A DNA stretch of 64,000 nucleotides from Vanessa cardui (taxonomy: Eukaryota > Arthropoda > Insecta > Lepidoptera > Nymphalidae): NCBI RefSeq assembly GCF_905220365.1, contig NC_061138.1, positions 5,285,814 to 5,349,813 on the forward strand, written 5' to 3'. The notes under the pieces were generated by a model that had not been told where the DNA came from, made no database searches, and worked only from the letters and a program-made list of their open reading frames with translations. A program made the translations under genes and the position numbers. Shown piece after piece: positions 12,736 to 24,656 of the stretch. The stretch's first letter is position 1; each line of letters begins with the position of its first letter.

Positions 12736-14107
12736 TATAGGTTAGTGTTTATTTATTATTTTGTAAAGATAAGCTCCTAAATATATATTCTGACGCTGGG
12801 CAAATTTAGATCTTGTTCTAGTAATTTTAATGTCTGGTCGTTGACGTTGTGTGTTCTTAGGTGGGATGGGAAAACATTTATGAAAGCGTATGACGGTATT
12901 TTGTATTAATAGTTGACGGACTGTAAGTACCTTTGCTATTTTATAAATCTCATTTCTCGGAAATACAAGTGCGATCCCACAAATCCGATGAAAAAATGTA
13001 AGGGTTATATAAGACAACAATTAATTACATGTTTTACTTTATGTTTTTTTTTATAATAAAATCATTCATCAACATATTGTCATAAATAAAACCAATTGTT
13101 AAAAACATTGAATGTCTGTCAGATTATTTTTTTTTCATTTAAATTAGTAATTAATAATTAATTAATATTTCGAACCTATAATTATATATTTCTACGAGAA
13201 TAAAATAACTAACTAAGAAACTATTTAGGATTTTATTATCTGTTGTAATAATGCAAATATTGATAAGTTTGACATTTGAAAAAATAATTTACAAATTGAT
13301 AAATAAGCGTCTGAGAAATATTATATATAAATTGTGGAAATGAATTTTATTACAAATGAATGTGCTTAAACATCTTAATGGATATAGGTATTTTTTTGCG
13401 GAAGACGTTGTTTGTTTTGTCAGGTTCCGTAGTGTCGAGGGAGCGTTAAGATATTCGGTTACCACTTACAACGTCACTTTCATCTTAGATCAAACGTCGG
13501 CTGACGGTTTAGACAGAATTCGTAAACTCATATCGAATGACAAGAAGTTACGGCTTGTTATAATTTGCTTGCAATTTTATTTAATGGCGTCGTAGCTTTC
13601 ACTGAAAAAAAGTATGCATGTTTTATGGAATCGCCTATTTATTAATTATTTATTATCAAGGAAGTTTATCCTAGACAAAAAATTATTGCCACCTTTGGTC
13701 GGACGGAAATTTCCTAGGATTAATTAGAAGTTTAACAAAAAAAACAGATTTATATTATAGATAATAAAATACTTTATGAAAGTTTTTATAAAATATGTGC
13801 TAATGATATTATAATACATATTTTTATAATTCGAAATCTTACTTATTGATAATTCATTTAATTATGATCGAATCTCCGTTTAAATAATCTAAAAATAATA
13901 TTAAAAAAATATGTTTTTGAAAAACAGATCTGATATAAGAGAAGATAGTCGTAAGTGGATTCTATTGGTACATTTACTAACATCAATTTGACCTGATTTT
14001 GATTTGATTTGATTTTGACATGAATTTGACATTTGATAAAAAAAATTAAGTACATATTAAGAAGGCAATACAATAATACAATCTTTATACACAAGAAGTG
14101 ATAGTAA
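12736..14107. other. Intergenic, downstream of the bHLH gene
   Basis: No gene could be supported. The stretch at 13390-13600 is less AT-rich than its flanks and is open for 79 codons on the + strand, but its translation resembles no family I know. It may be a conserved non-coding block. The remainder is AT-rich and featureless. Confidence 0.4.
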
Positions 14108-14113
14108 TTTATT
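14108..14113 (-). terminator. Candidate polyadenylation signal of the bHLH gene
   Basis: TTTATT on the + strand reads AATAAA on the - strand, 68 bases beyond the stop codon of the bHLH gene. Position and sequence fit a short 3' UTR. Confidence 0.5.
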
Positions 14114-14180
14114 AGGTAAATACTATACGTAAAATACAAAATAATTGGCACATAAATATAATTCATCAAAATTCATAATA

Positions 14181-17100
14181 TCACACATTGTTCATTAAGC
14201 CGTCGGATGAGTACGAATTTCTCGTTTCGTAAAAATTTTCTTTGTAACCATAATTGCAATACTGCATCGAATTACAAGGCACTTCGTTGTGATCGTCATA
14301 ATTTCTTTCTTCGTAATCGTTTTCGGAATAATCTTGTCCATAACTGTCATTGCAATTGACGCCATTTTGGATTTCTCTCGATGTCTGATTTCGATTCATA
14401 GCTGAAGACTCGGTATTCTGTGAGTTAATATTCCATCTTTGCGTAATCGTGCAGCTCAATGTGCCGCCATGTTGAAAAGCAAATGGCCAAGCCTGAGAAT
14501 CAAAAAAGGTTTTATATGAATAGATAAAATATTAAATTTTGACTTCAATGTAACAAAAAAAATATGTAGTCTTAATTTAGACACTTTAAGTTATAGCCTT
14601 CAAGACCAGATTTTTAATAAAGAACGCACCAGAATTTCCAGACGAAAAGTAAAGGTATTACTTCAAAATATACCTATCATTATCATCCTAACCTCATTTC
14701 CCAAAAGAAAGATTTTGTCGCCTTTGCGTTTCGTTCATTTCACGGATTATCTACATTATCTATATTAATATTATAAATGTTAAAGCCAGTCTGTCTGTCT
14801 GTCGCTCTTTCACAACAAACCGCTTAACCGAATTTGATGATATTTGTTATGAAGCAAACTTGAACTCCAATAAAGGACATAGGCTACTTTTTTGTCTGAC
14901 ACATGACCACCAACACCTACAGGCGCCTACTAAAATGACATATTTTAATATTAAATTGATTAGGTCTATAATGCCAGTATACATTCGTTGTTACCCCATG
15001 CACAAATTGCTTTATTTTTCGTACAGTGCTACGAGTTTCATGAGTGCTACTAGAATATAATGCACCATACAGAACGTATGGTCTAAAAGACCTCCCAACG
15101 CGACATTCGATATTCAAAGTGCGAAAAGCTATTGTATGGTTGACCCTCATTTAGATGTCCAAATAAACACTCGTAAACATGTGCCTATAGCACCATAAAA
15201 TATTCAAATATAGAGTTGGCTCATAAAAAAATAATGATATTCAGATTATACATAATCTGTGTATCTTCTGTTATAGTAATCTATTTATTCATTCAATGTG
15301 AAATGCTCTTAAAATTAATTATATATAAAAGAACGAATGAGATTACAATAAAAACCTATGAATGAGTAATTAGCGGAACGAATGATTCTACAAATAAAAA
15401 GGTGCACTTTATAAAATAAGAGTATAATTTGTAGTTGATTAGTCTTTTCTCTTTACAATTACACTTCACTAATACAAAGGCGTGTCCAGGGGAACAATAA
15501 AACTGGATCATCTCTTTAACGTCCGGAGATAAATTTTATTTATACCCGAAACAGCTGCAAACTTTTGGTCAGCGCGCGTTAAACCCGTGTTTATTGTTAT
15601 AATCTTTTTGTTTCTATCTCTGCATCCAGATTCCGATGTATTGTTTATTTACTTTTAAAAAGGCTTAACCTCTTGCCGTAAGTGTGTTTAACGATGAAAA
15701 AATGGGCATGTTTTTTAAGGGCATAAACCGGAACGTATAAAGTCATTTAAAGTGATAACTGAATATGCACGAAAATGTATTTTACTTACAGCAAAACGAC
15801 GTGGCACTGCTCTATTATCGTTATAAAATAAAAATCACTTTTCAGCTTTACCATAAATTTGAAGTGTAGCTAGTCCGTTCGTGGATGGCTAATTGGATGC
15901 TCTTAAATTTTTTTTATACAAATATATTTTTATTTATATATTATCTTCATACAAATGTATATTATAAAATTTATTATACACTAGATAATTGGGTATTGTG
16001 ATGCATGTAATCTGACATGCGTTGCAATGCGATATTATTTTTGTAAGTAATTTTACTGTGTGATCACGTGTCAACATATATTGATAGTACTACACCAGAA
16101 ATATACCAGACACTATCTCAAAAATGCTGTCAAAAGTATGACTTTAACTCCGTCGAATGAATAACGTGAAAATTAGTATACAAGCATACACAAACTATCA
16201 GTTTTATATCAGACTGGCTATAGCCTAATGTGCCGTCAGGATATAAGCTATCCCTATTAAAGTTTCATTCGAATATGTTCAGTTTTACATGAAAGAGTTG
16301 ACAGTGATTCATCCATCGTCACGAATATTGACATTTATAATATTATGGTCCCTCAAACCAATGGCTTCAATATTTCGCTTAACATAGATCACACATCCTT
16401 CTCAGAATTTTTATAATCCATTGAAGACGGCACTCACGCGTCGGGGTAACGATTAGCATACATCTTGATTATAAATCAACTCAAACACATTCTAACAAAT
16501 ATTGATATTCGGTACTAAATAGACGATTAAAATCATATCATATTAAAAAATATAATTTTATATAAGCACAAAAAAGTCATACCCTCATCTTGAATATGCC
16601 AGATATAAGTACGAGTATAAATACATATGTTTATTAATTGTAAACTTAATACACGAAATATTGTTGTAAGTTTTATACCTTATTTGTATAAAATTTTATT
16701 ATTATTATTAATATTAAAAATACACAAGCAAAAGTGATTTGATCATTAACGAGTTTCTTCAATGAATTAGAAAATCATTTTTGTTCTAAAACAACCTAAA
16801 ACATAAAGTAATACCTAATAAAAACTCAAGCTGTTTTTCCTATATATGTGTTTATATAAATTGAATAACTTAATAACTGTAACCCAAAATGTCACTAAAA
16901 TCGTAAACAGAAAAAGGAGACATATTTGTCAAATCGATCTTCTTGGAACGCGTCGCCTAATCCGTCGACGACAGCTATACTTCACGGTGGCGTTTAGCAA
17001 ATGCCTTTGATTAATTGCGGTTAAACGTCGGAGTTTGAAGCCACGATCTATGGTTCGAATTTTAAATGAAATGGTTGCTGTTACTAATATCACTTATTTT

Positions 17101-20100
17101 AAATTCAACTAGCAACAACAACAACAACAGCCTGTAAATTCCCCCTGCTGGGCTAAAGGCCTCCTCTCCCTTTGAGGAGAAGGTTTGCAACATATTCCAC
17201 CATGCTGTTCATGTGCCTTCACCGCTGAACACGAGATGAATTATAAAAACAAATTCAGCACATGAAACAGCGGTGCTTGCCTGTGTTTGAACCCGCAATC
17301 ATCAGTTAAGATGCACGCGTTCTAACTACTGGGCCACCTCGACTCAAATTCAACTAGCTTATACATCAAAAGAATCATTGAATATTCCCATTTTAAAATG
17401 GAGCCGGGAGATTGTGCATGACCCACGGCTTTCTGAGCTATTCAGAGCACGAGAGTGCAAAGTACCGCCAGTTTCAAGACACTTTTTTTATGAAAAGCCA
17501 AAAATTGCCTTTTTTATTCGTTGTAATTTCGTTTGTTTATTTATATACGTACAAAGTCCATGAATAGGTTTATATCTGTTTGAATATTTCCATAGTTCAA
17601 TTTATGATGCTTTAAATATTCTAGCTTTAAGAAATGAGTGTCCACAGTACCTTATAAGTTCGTGTCACGGACGAATTAAAGAGATGACAAGAAAGTCGAG
17701 GGATAAATCGTTAACAGTTTTCATATTGAGTTACAATAAAGCTCTGGATTTAGACATGGTAATATTAACGACAATAATGTACTTTAAGCAGGAAATATTT
17801 AAAATATATATATGATATATTAAGGGATATTTAATAAAACCAAGTTATAAACAAAAAGCTTTATTACCAACGCTAAATATTTCTAACTTAAAGTAAATTC
17901 AGTGGAATTTATTTTAATTTTAAATGAATTATGAAATATTTCCAACGTTAGAATGTTTGAAAATTGAAAATGATGTATATTACTAATATGTAATATTAAT
18001 TTATTATAAATTGTTTTAACAATGTACATAGACATGTACCTTAAAATTCGAAAAATATCTCATTAGGACTATAAAAGCACATCTAAAAATGTATCGTTTT
18101 GGAAAAAAAAACAATGAAACGTGTGTTCCAACACTACTAAGACGCGAAATCGTTGGTATTTTATATAATCTATTATATGAACAAGTGATTTACGACCAAT
18201 TTACGTTTTAAAACAATACAGTAAGTAGTTAAGTGGAATAGTGTTGTATTAGTAATAGACATATTGATGAAGAATACTAATATATTATAGCTCTCTATTA
18301 CAAATCGCACGGAATACGTCAATTAGAGGTTTGTCCTATAAAACTCCTTCCACGATTGTTTTAGGATATAAGTAAGCTTACAAAAATGTTTATAATCATA
18401 TTATTTAAGTGTACAACAATAACAACAACAGCCTGTAAATTCCCACTGCTGGGCTAAAGGCCTCCTCTCCCTTTGAGGAGAAGGTTTGGAACATATTCCA
18501 CCACGCTGTTCCAATGCGGGTCGGTGGAATACACATGTGGCAGAATTTCTATGAAATTTGTCACATACAGGTTTCCTCACGATGTTTTCCTTCACCGCTG
18601 AACACGAGATGAATTATAAAGACAAATTAAGAACATGAAACAGCGGTGCTTGCCTGGATTTGAACCCGCAATCATCGGTTAAGATGCACGCGTTAAGTGT
18701 ATTATGTATTAATTAGAATGATGATTGAGATATTTACCAGGTTTAGAGGGTGCGGTGGTGTGTGCGCGGATCTCGGTTCGTGCAACAACGCCCGTAGGTG
18801 TGCTATATACGAAGCGGCCAGCCGTAATGTATCTAGTTTTGACAACTTCGTGTCAGCCGGTACCCACGGTAAAGTGGTTTTCAATCTAAAATAGAAAAGA
18901 GGAAATTTATTTATCTAATGTTTTAAATCGAGAGAGGAGATCTATTATAATCTTTGAACGCGGTAATTTTAGGTTTTTAACAAGGTTATATGATATATTG
19001 ATCGTCCGCTTCTATTCTGCGATATCATGGTGTGGAACCATAATTATAAACGTGTTCCTATGTATAAAGTTTATTTGTTTGGTGGTTCGAACCTGCAAAA
19101 AGCTTTGGAAAGTACTCTCATACGAGCTCGCTCCCGGGCGTTCGCTGCGTTCCTGTGTTGCGGCTCATGTCCACTTCTGCCTGTTATAGAAAAATAACAA
19201 TAAGTATATCTATTTATAATTTATTTTTAAATTAGTAGTGATTTATTAGCAGAAATAATAATACCATTATCAATATTGAAATGATGGGGTACAAAGCGAA
19301 CGATACATTTAATTTAGTACTCTACATTGACGATTCAAATTGCTTATAAGAACCTATTCGAATAATATTAATATTTTGATTATATTTTACCAATAAAATT
19401 GAGTCATTGCAAATTCGTACGCATATTATTTTCACATGTTGCAATATGAACTCTACAAAAAATGAAACTTATGATTCTGTAGTAAATTTATAATCAAATT
19501 TATAACAACGTTAAATTTTCCCTTCTATTTGTCAGAAAATAATTGATAAAATAAAAACAACACAGAAACAAGCTATGTACCAGTGTATATTCTATCACAT
19601 AACAAGCGTTTTGTTTAGCGCGTAGGAAGTTATATTGAATATCGTGGCAAATTTTTAGTATATCAGATTTTTAAGACATCATCTGTTCTTATTAAGAACT
19701 TTACAGTCCTCTAGAAGCCTGAATATGAATTTAGAACTTATTTTTCTACTCTTATCCACGATGAATCGGCGCGACTCGCGACAATCCTGACTTCTAGCAT
19801 AAGTCGGTACGTATTAAACAATAAAAAAATCAATAACAGTTTCGTAGAAAATATTCTATGGTCTTCGAGTCAAAATTTAATTAGGTTTTCTTGTGAATAT
19901 TTAATCTTATACATAGTAACAATTAATACATGTAAATTACTTTTATTTCAACCTATTAAAAAAAATTGTTAACTTTTAGTTTCAGTAAAACAACTACAAT
20001 CTACAATCTGATTAGATAGATTCGGAGGTTAGAATTAATGATATCTTGAAAAACGATAATACTTAAAAATGTTCTCGTAAACTTGTCCCATTCAATAAAG

Positions 20101-20317
20101 TTTATTTTTTTTTTACTACGTAGTTAAATTAAGTAAATTACTTAAAACCTCTTTACAACAAATAATGTTTCTATATATGCTCATCTTCTTTAGAAAGGCT
20201 AACTGTACAGCATAACTCACCAGAACTGGACTGAGAATCATCGAAAAGAAAATCATCATCGTCCGCTTCATCCCTTTTTTCAATAGGCGGCGATCGATTG
20301 ATACGTTTTCTGGGCAT
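14181..20317 (-). CDS. HLH54F: bHLH transcription factor, TCF21/musculin (HLH54F) family
   Basis: Four exons on the - strand: 20317-20221, 19180-19093, 18885-18738 and 14492-14181, joined in phases 1, 2 and 0 by GT-AG introns, giving 214 residues. Exon 1 starts MPRKRINRSPP and has an acidic run DEADDDDFLFDD. Exon 2 encodes the basic region (RNAANARERARMRVLSKAF, residues 42-60). Exon 3 encodes the helix-loop-helix (LKTTLPWVP, DTKLSKLDTLRLAASYIAHL) to about residue 94, then HPLNL. Exon 4 continues AWPFAF, so the join recreates the HPxNLxWPF motif of TCF21/musculin. The tail is rich in Asn, Tyr and Glu and looks disordered. Family members dimerise with E proteins, bind E-boxes in the nucleus and specify mesoderm; fly HLH54F acts in caudal visceral mesoderm. 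Exon 1 is assigned from its ATG, donor and matching phase only. Confidence 0.9.
14765..15060. repeat. Interspersed repeat with CTGTCTGTC block, in bHLH intron 3
   Basis: Begins with ATTATAAATGTTAAAGCCAG and a CTGTCTGTCTGTCGCTCTTTC block, the reverse-complement layout of the repeat at 1275-1470. A second relative starts at 22107. Non-coding and without defined ends; the right limit is approximate. Confidence 0.4.
15480..15605. promoter_or_regulatory. Candidate intronic enhancer in bHLH gene
   Basis: A GC-richer, non-repetitive island within the 4.2-kb intron 3. It contains a forkhead-like TGTTTATTG, a second AACAATAAA in opposite sense, and the E-box CAGCTG near 15555. Motif content is seen directly; the enhancer role is inference. 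Confidence 0.2.
16920..17060. promoter_or_regulatory. Candidate intronic enhancer in bHLH gene
   Basis: A GC-richer island unlike any repeat in the window. Within about 25 bases near 17005-17025 it has a TCF/LEF-like CCTTTGATT, a homeodomain-like TTAATTG and a Runt-like TGCGGTTA, with TAATCCG nearby at about 16960. The packing of motifs suggests regulation, but nothing proves function. Confidence 0.22.
17113..17344 (-). mobile_element. SINE copy (c), internally deleted
   Basis: Has an ACA-repeat tail, CTGCTGGGCTAAAGGCC, CTCTCCCTTTGAGGAGAAGG, and at its right end the B-box-like GTTTGAACCC and the A-box region of the tRNA-like head. About 75 bases of the middle are missing compared with copies (d) and (f). 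Sits in bHLH intron 3, so SINE and host gene have the same orientation. Confidence 0.85.
18413..18694 (-). mobile_element. SINE copy (d), head-truncated
   Basis: A long copy with a CAA-repeat tail and intact middle, ending at ATGCACGCGTT before the A box. It lies 43 bases beyond the donor site of bHLH exon 3 and is among the best-preserved bodies of the family here. Confidence 0.88.
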
Positions 20318-20449
20318 TTTGAAATTGCACTCTTACACATATAACACTAACTTTGACACATTTTACTAAGATTTTCAGACTTCAAACCTCAAACTCTGGT
20401 TTGGGGGTGCGTGACTTGACTAGTTGCGTGAAGTTTATCATTTGACTTT

Positions 20450-20530
20450 TCGAGATGCGCCCGCGCAAGGCGGGCGTGTTGGGCGGCGCCTACGCACGCC
20501 CCTCCCGTTTCGATTTCAGGATTATCCCGC
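20450..20530. promoter_or_regulatory. GC-rich island upstream of the bHLH start codon
   Basis: The stretch with GCGCCCGCGCAAGGCGGGCG and CGCCTACGCACGCCCC is the most GC-rich sequence in this half of the window. It is about 135-210 bases upstream of the proposed ATG (20317, - strand). It probably belongs to the promoter or 5' UTR; no TATA or TCAGT initiator was found close by. Confidence 0.35.
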
Positions 20531-21460
20531 GACAAATGAGAAATGCTTTTTGAAAACATAATTAATGGGGCATGAAACGATTTCATTAAGCTATGTTAAT
20601 TTGTAAAGTGCATATAATGCAGGAATACATTAATAAATATTTCTTTATATTGAAAGTATTACAATTTTGCATAATATTGCAATAATAGTTTCATTCAGAA
20701 TAAAATTGTATTAAGTAAACTCAATTTTGTAATATAAGAACTTTTATTTATATATATATATATGGTGCATTCTTTACGGTTCAGTATTTCAGCTACGTTT
20801 GGCTTCTCACATCTTTCACTAACAAGGTTATAACTCTATGTGTAAGGAATAAGGATAAATAGATTGACGGATGGGTTCAGAATGGGTCGCACTTCCGCGA
20901 CATATTATACTTTGGAAACGCCAACACGTGCTATGCAACCCCACATAATTTAACCGAATAATATTAAGGATTAAGTCTCATTCGTTTTACAATATTGCAT
21001 AATTTACAAAATTTCGAGATTTCTAGATTTGTAAAATGTCATTATTTATTTTTTGCTTGATCACAGCAATTTAGTACTCAAAGCTGAAAAGTTTCATTAG
21101 ATAGAAAATCAAAAACTCACAGTTTTTTGCTTTTCTCAAAATCTGGGTGATTTCTTTACCAATAACGTCCAAATTAATTTCCTTTTCAAAATTCAAAGGT
21201 ATGATTCAATATACATAACTCACACTACATAATCATGTGTAATTCTTGATCACGGAAGTATAATTATGAATCTTCATTTTCTTAGAAATTACAAAGCTTT
21301 ATTATTTTATTATTAGGTAATTATAAACTCTTAAACTATTCATCCGATTGAGATGACAATCACCAACGAAACGCTCCTAAAAACTATAAATAATTAATAC
21401 ATTTTCTATAGTCTTATTCTACTTGTGCAAAACTGGGACGGGCTGCTAATTTATTTATAC

Positions 21461-21599
21461 AACAAACAACAACAACAATAGCCTGTAAATTCCCACTGCT
21501 GGGCTAAAGGCCTCCTCTCCTTTTGAGGAGAAGGTTTGGAACATATTCCACCACGCTGTTCCAATGCGGGTTGGTGGAATACACATGTGGCAGAATTTC
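21461..21599 (-). mobile_element. SINE copy (e), tail half
   Basis: Matches copy (d) closely from the CAA tail through the GTGGAATACACATGTGG block, then stops abruptly at 21599, where a perfect palindrome begins. The tRNA-like head is absent. Confidence 0.85.
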
Positions 21600-21600
21600 A

Positions 21601-21630
21601 AAATTTATAAATAAATTTATTTATAAATTT
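21601..21630. repeat. Perfect 30-base AT palindrome
   Basis: The 15 bases AAATTTATAAATAAA are followed at once by their exact reverse complement. The palindrome lies exactly at the truncation point of SINE copy (e). Confidence 0.8.
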
Positions 21631-22106
21631 TATAATATTCAATAAATATTATATTACGTCGAAGTCACGTCATACGTCAAAAATATGGTAACTGTATCGT
21701 AAAAAACCACTAAGAAGAAATTAAAAAGTATGGTCATCAATAATACGGGAATAAACCTCTTTTATGACATGGTATAAAATATTTGCAACTTGCTCTTTAT
21801 TTCTGAAAAGCACAACTCCGGCGCCTGAGTTTTTCATAACCTTTTCCATCAGCAGTATCGATTAACGAATCATACCTATCTGAGTAAAAAAAATCGAAAA
21901 TAAATTACTGTATACAGCTATGCAAAGCTTTTGTTTGAGATGGTCCTAATTGTGGAAATGATAAAGTACACTGGCTTTAAACTGAGAGAGTAAGTCTGCT
22001 TCAAATAGGATATAGTTAGGGTTGCCATCTTACAGGTACAAATAATTTTTGGAATATTTATTTAACTTTAATTATGTGGTTATCATTAAATATATTGTTA
22101 TCGACT

Positions 22107-22200
22107 CTTTTATTATAAATGCGAAAGTAGCTCTGTCTGTCTGTCTATTTGTTCATTTTACACTGAACCGATGTTAATGGAACGAGCTTAAATACCAAAG
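22107..22200. repeat. CTGTCTGTC repeat fragment
   Basis: ATTATAAATGCGAAAGTAG followed by CTCTGTCTGTCTGTC and ACACTGAACCG matches the start of the repeat at 14765. Non-coding. Confidence 0.4.
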
Positions 22201-23329
22201 AAAATAAGTGGTAATAAAAATATAATTATTTTAATTTCTTTTACATTTAAATCTCTAACGGTATAATGAACAAGTCAAATAACTGAATCTGAATAACTGA
22301 ATCTAGGTATCAGGCACATTTAATAATTGTATCGACAACCCTAGCTTGTCCAGGTGGCGAGTATCAAAGCACTGAGTTGAAGCTCTGAAGTGATTCGTTT
22401 TAAGCGCCAGTGTGACTTACGACGGTGCCTAATGTTTACTCTACAAATATTATTCTTTGTTCCACTTACACGTTCTATAACTAATACGAATTAAACATAC
22501 CTTGGAAATTCTAAAACGATTGCGTAGTTCAGTTCATAATTAATAATATAAAAATTAACAAGTGTGGTATCTGATACCAATTTTAAACCATTATAGGGTA
22601 TATTTTTAATTTAAAATAGGTACTTATCAATACATACAATAAAATTATCAGTCCGAAAACAGATGAACCAATTTGAATGCATTGTTTGGGGTAATATGGC
22701 GTTTGGTTTATTAAAATTGGGTTGTTATGGAACCAAGGCTGATGAGGTTAAAACCTTTTTAAAGAGTTTCAGTGGTATTACATCATATATAAATATTGAT
22801 GTAAATTATTTTTAACAATATAATTTCTATAAGTATGTACTAGGTGTATGTATGTATGTAGTAGGTTGTACATAGTACGCTGCAGATGCTTTCATGCTTT
22901 AACTTTAAGGGACCATCCTCAAAACTTTTCTTTTACTTTTAAGTAAGTCCAGTTTTCAGTGCATACTGATACAGATTAGCTTTATGTAACTCTGTCGCGT
23001 GTTCGCAACTGCAAAAAAAAGGTTTCATTAATATATAGATAATAATTTTTTAATACTACAATTTTAAAATAGAAATTTAAAACGTTTACTTGTTTGTGGT
23101 TTGTGTGAACGTGAATCTAACTCATAAATAATGTTTTGTATTTGCCTAGGCAATATTTATAATGTATTTAGAACATTTTAACTTTCGAGGAAAGGACTGA
23201 TATTTTTAATACAGGTTATTGAATTAGCCTAGCTAGGATAACCAGTACCTGATCGACATTTCGTTGGATGATTAAATTTTATTTTACTTAAATTGAGACT
23301 TATATTGTCCTTTTTTGTTTTCCCAGGAG

Positions 23330-23645
23330 GAAATGCATTTACGCATGTAGCCGGTCGGAGGACCAGGGCGTATATGTGGGACTCACCAGAACCTACGCCC
23401 CCGCACTGGGGCCTTGTGTTCCGTCCTACCCACTAAAATCTCCTCGAGTTTCCACCACGCCTAATGGTTGGACAACGGGAACCCTATTTTTCTCTGTAAA
23501 AACGCGTTTGGGCGTATGTGGGAATCACTGGTACTATGCATCGAAATAAAATCATGCACTATAAGACCAGCTGTACCCACTATGCATTTTGAGGGACGTC
23601 ACAGTATCGGTTCCGCATGTCATCCTGAGGACAAGACCCTATGTC
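23330..23645. repeat. GC-rich relic of unknown origin
   Basis: Clearly richer in G and C than its AT-rich flanks. A motif GGGCGTAT(AT)GTGGGA followed by an ACTCACC/ATCACTGG stretch occurs twice (about 23368 and 23511). All frames with any length have stops. It is most likely a decayed transposable element; no domain is recognisable. Confidence 0.35.
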
Positions 23646-24656
23646 ATTTATAAATAAATCTCTTCTGTAATTTCGTTCACGCAAATCATCTAATAGGGAT
23701 ACAAATTTTTCTTTCTCTTTTGGGAAAATAATAGTTCTAGTCTTGAGATCAAAATCTCTACTCAGATCGTTATGTTAATGTATTTAACACTTACATTTCT
23801 TGTCATAAAAGTCATTCCATAATAAAATTTAAGGGTGGGTTTTATACATTTGTATTAAAGTTGTTTTAGAGTATAATTTTTTTCTCATAACCCGATTCCC
23901 CCTGGTTCCGTTCCTGGTTGTATTGTATAATTAACCATAAGACTTATTGCTCGCTTAATTTGATTTTTAATTATCTTTGAGCTCAGTGGCGAAATGATTT
24001 ATCAAATAAAATCTAACAACATTTATACCCATAAAACCTTTACCTTAAATACATCTTCTTTTTTACGTAATACTATTTTTATCTTTAAAAATGTAGTAAA
24101 TATAACGTATGGCAGAAAATAATTAAGTTTATATCATATCAAAACAAAACAACTACCCGCGAATACAACAAAGTAACAAAATATATTAAAAGTGTAAAGT
24201 CTTATTATTAAAAACCAATCTTCTATGCAGCCTCTCGGGGAAAAGAAGACTATTCAATTTAAGGGATCCTTAACAAAATTATCATGAATTATAAGTGGTG
24301 AACTCAAAATAACAGAAACGGTATGTATTAAAATAATAGCCATTATTATAATATCCTTACAAATGTATTAATGGTTCAAAATCACGTTACAGAGTACAGA
24401 GTAACAAAAGTAATCTTTGACTACAAAAAATGTAAATGGAATTGGCTTTACACTTAAAAACATGAACTTATTTCCAAACACAAAGCGCAGTTGTCAACTT
24501 GACAAAGTCAAGCTGATTTTCATTTGATTTTGAGTTTTGACAACTTGTTTGACAGGATCATCGATATTTTGTGTGCAGATTGTATATACAAAGCTTTATA
24601 CAAAGTTGTTGTTAAACTATGTGCGATTATTATTAATTTAATTGAAGAATATCATA

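Larger units (their letters stand above)
20541..24656. other. Intergenic between bHLH gene and GFOD gene
   Basis: No gene could be supported. It contains a short AT microsatellite near 20750, SINE copy (e), a perfect AT palindrome at 21601-21630, a CTGTCTGTC repeat fragment at 22107-22200 and a GC-rich relic at 23330-23645. The rest is AT-rich. Confidence 0.5.

Noticed and set aside
13356..13595. 79-codon + strand frame with moderate GC
   Set aside because: No recognisable domain, no clear splice context and no neighbours of the same gene; kept only as a possible non-coding block.
13858..14169. 103-codon - strand frame
   Set aside because: Low-complexity Ile/Tyr/Leu/Lys-rich translation just beyond the bHLH stop codon; best explained as 3' flank.
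24642..24656. Upstream extension of the GFOD frame by five codons
   Set aside because: The extension would start at TTG; the ATG at 24657 matches the conserved family start.
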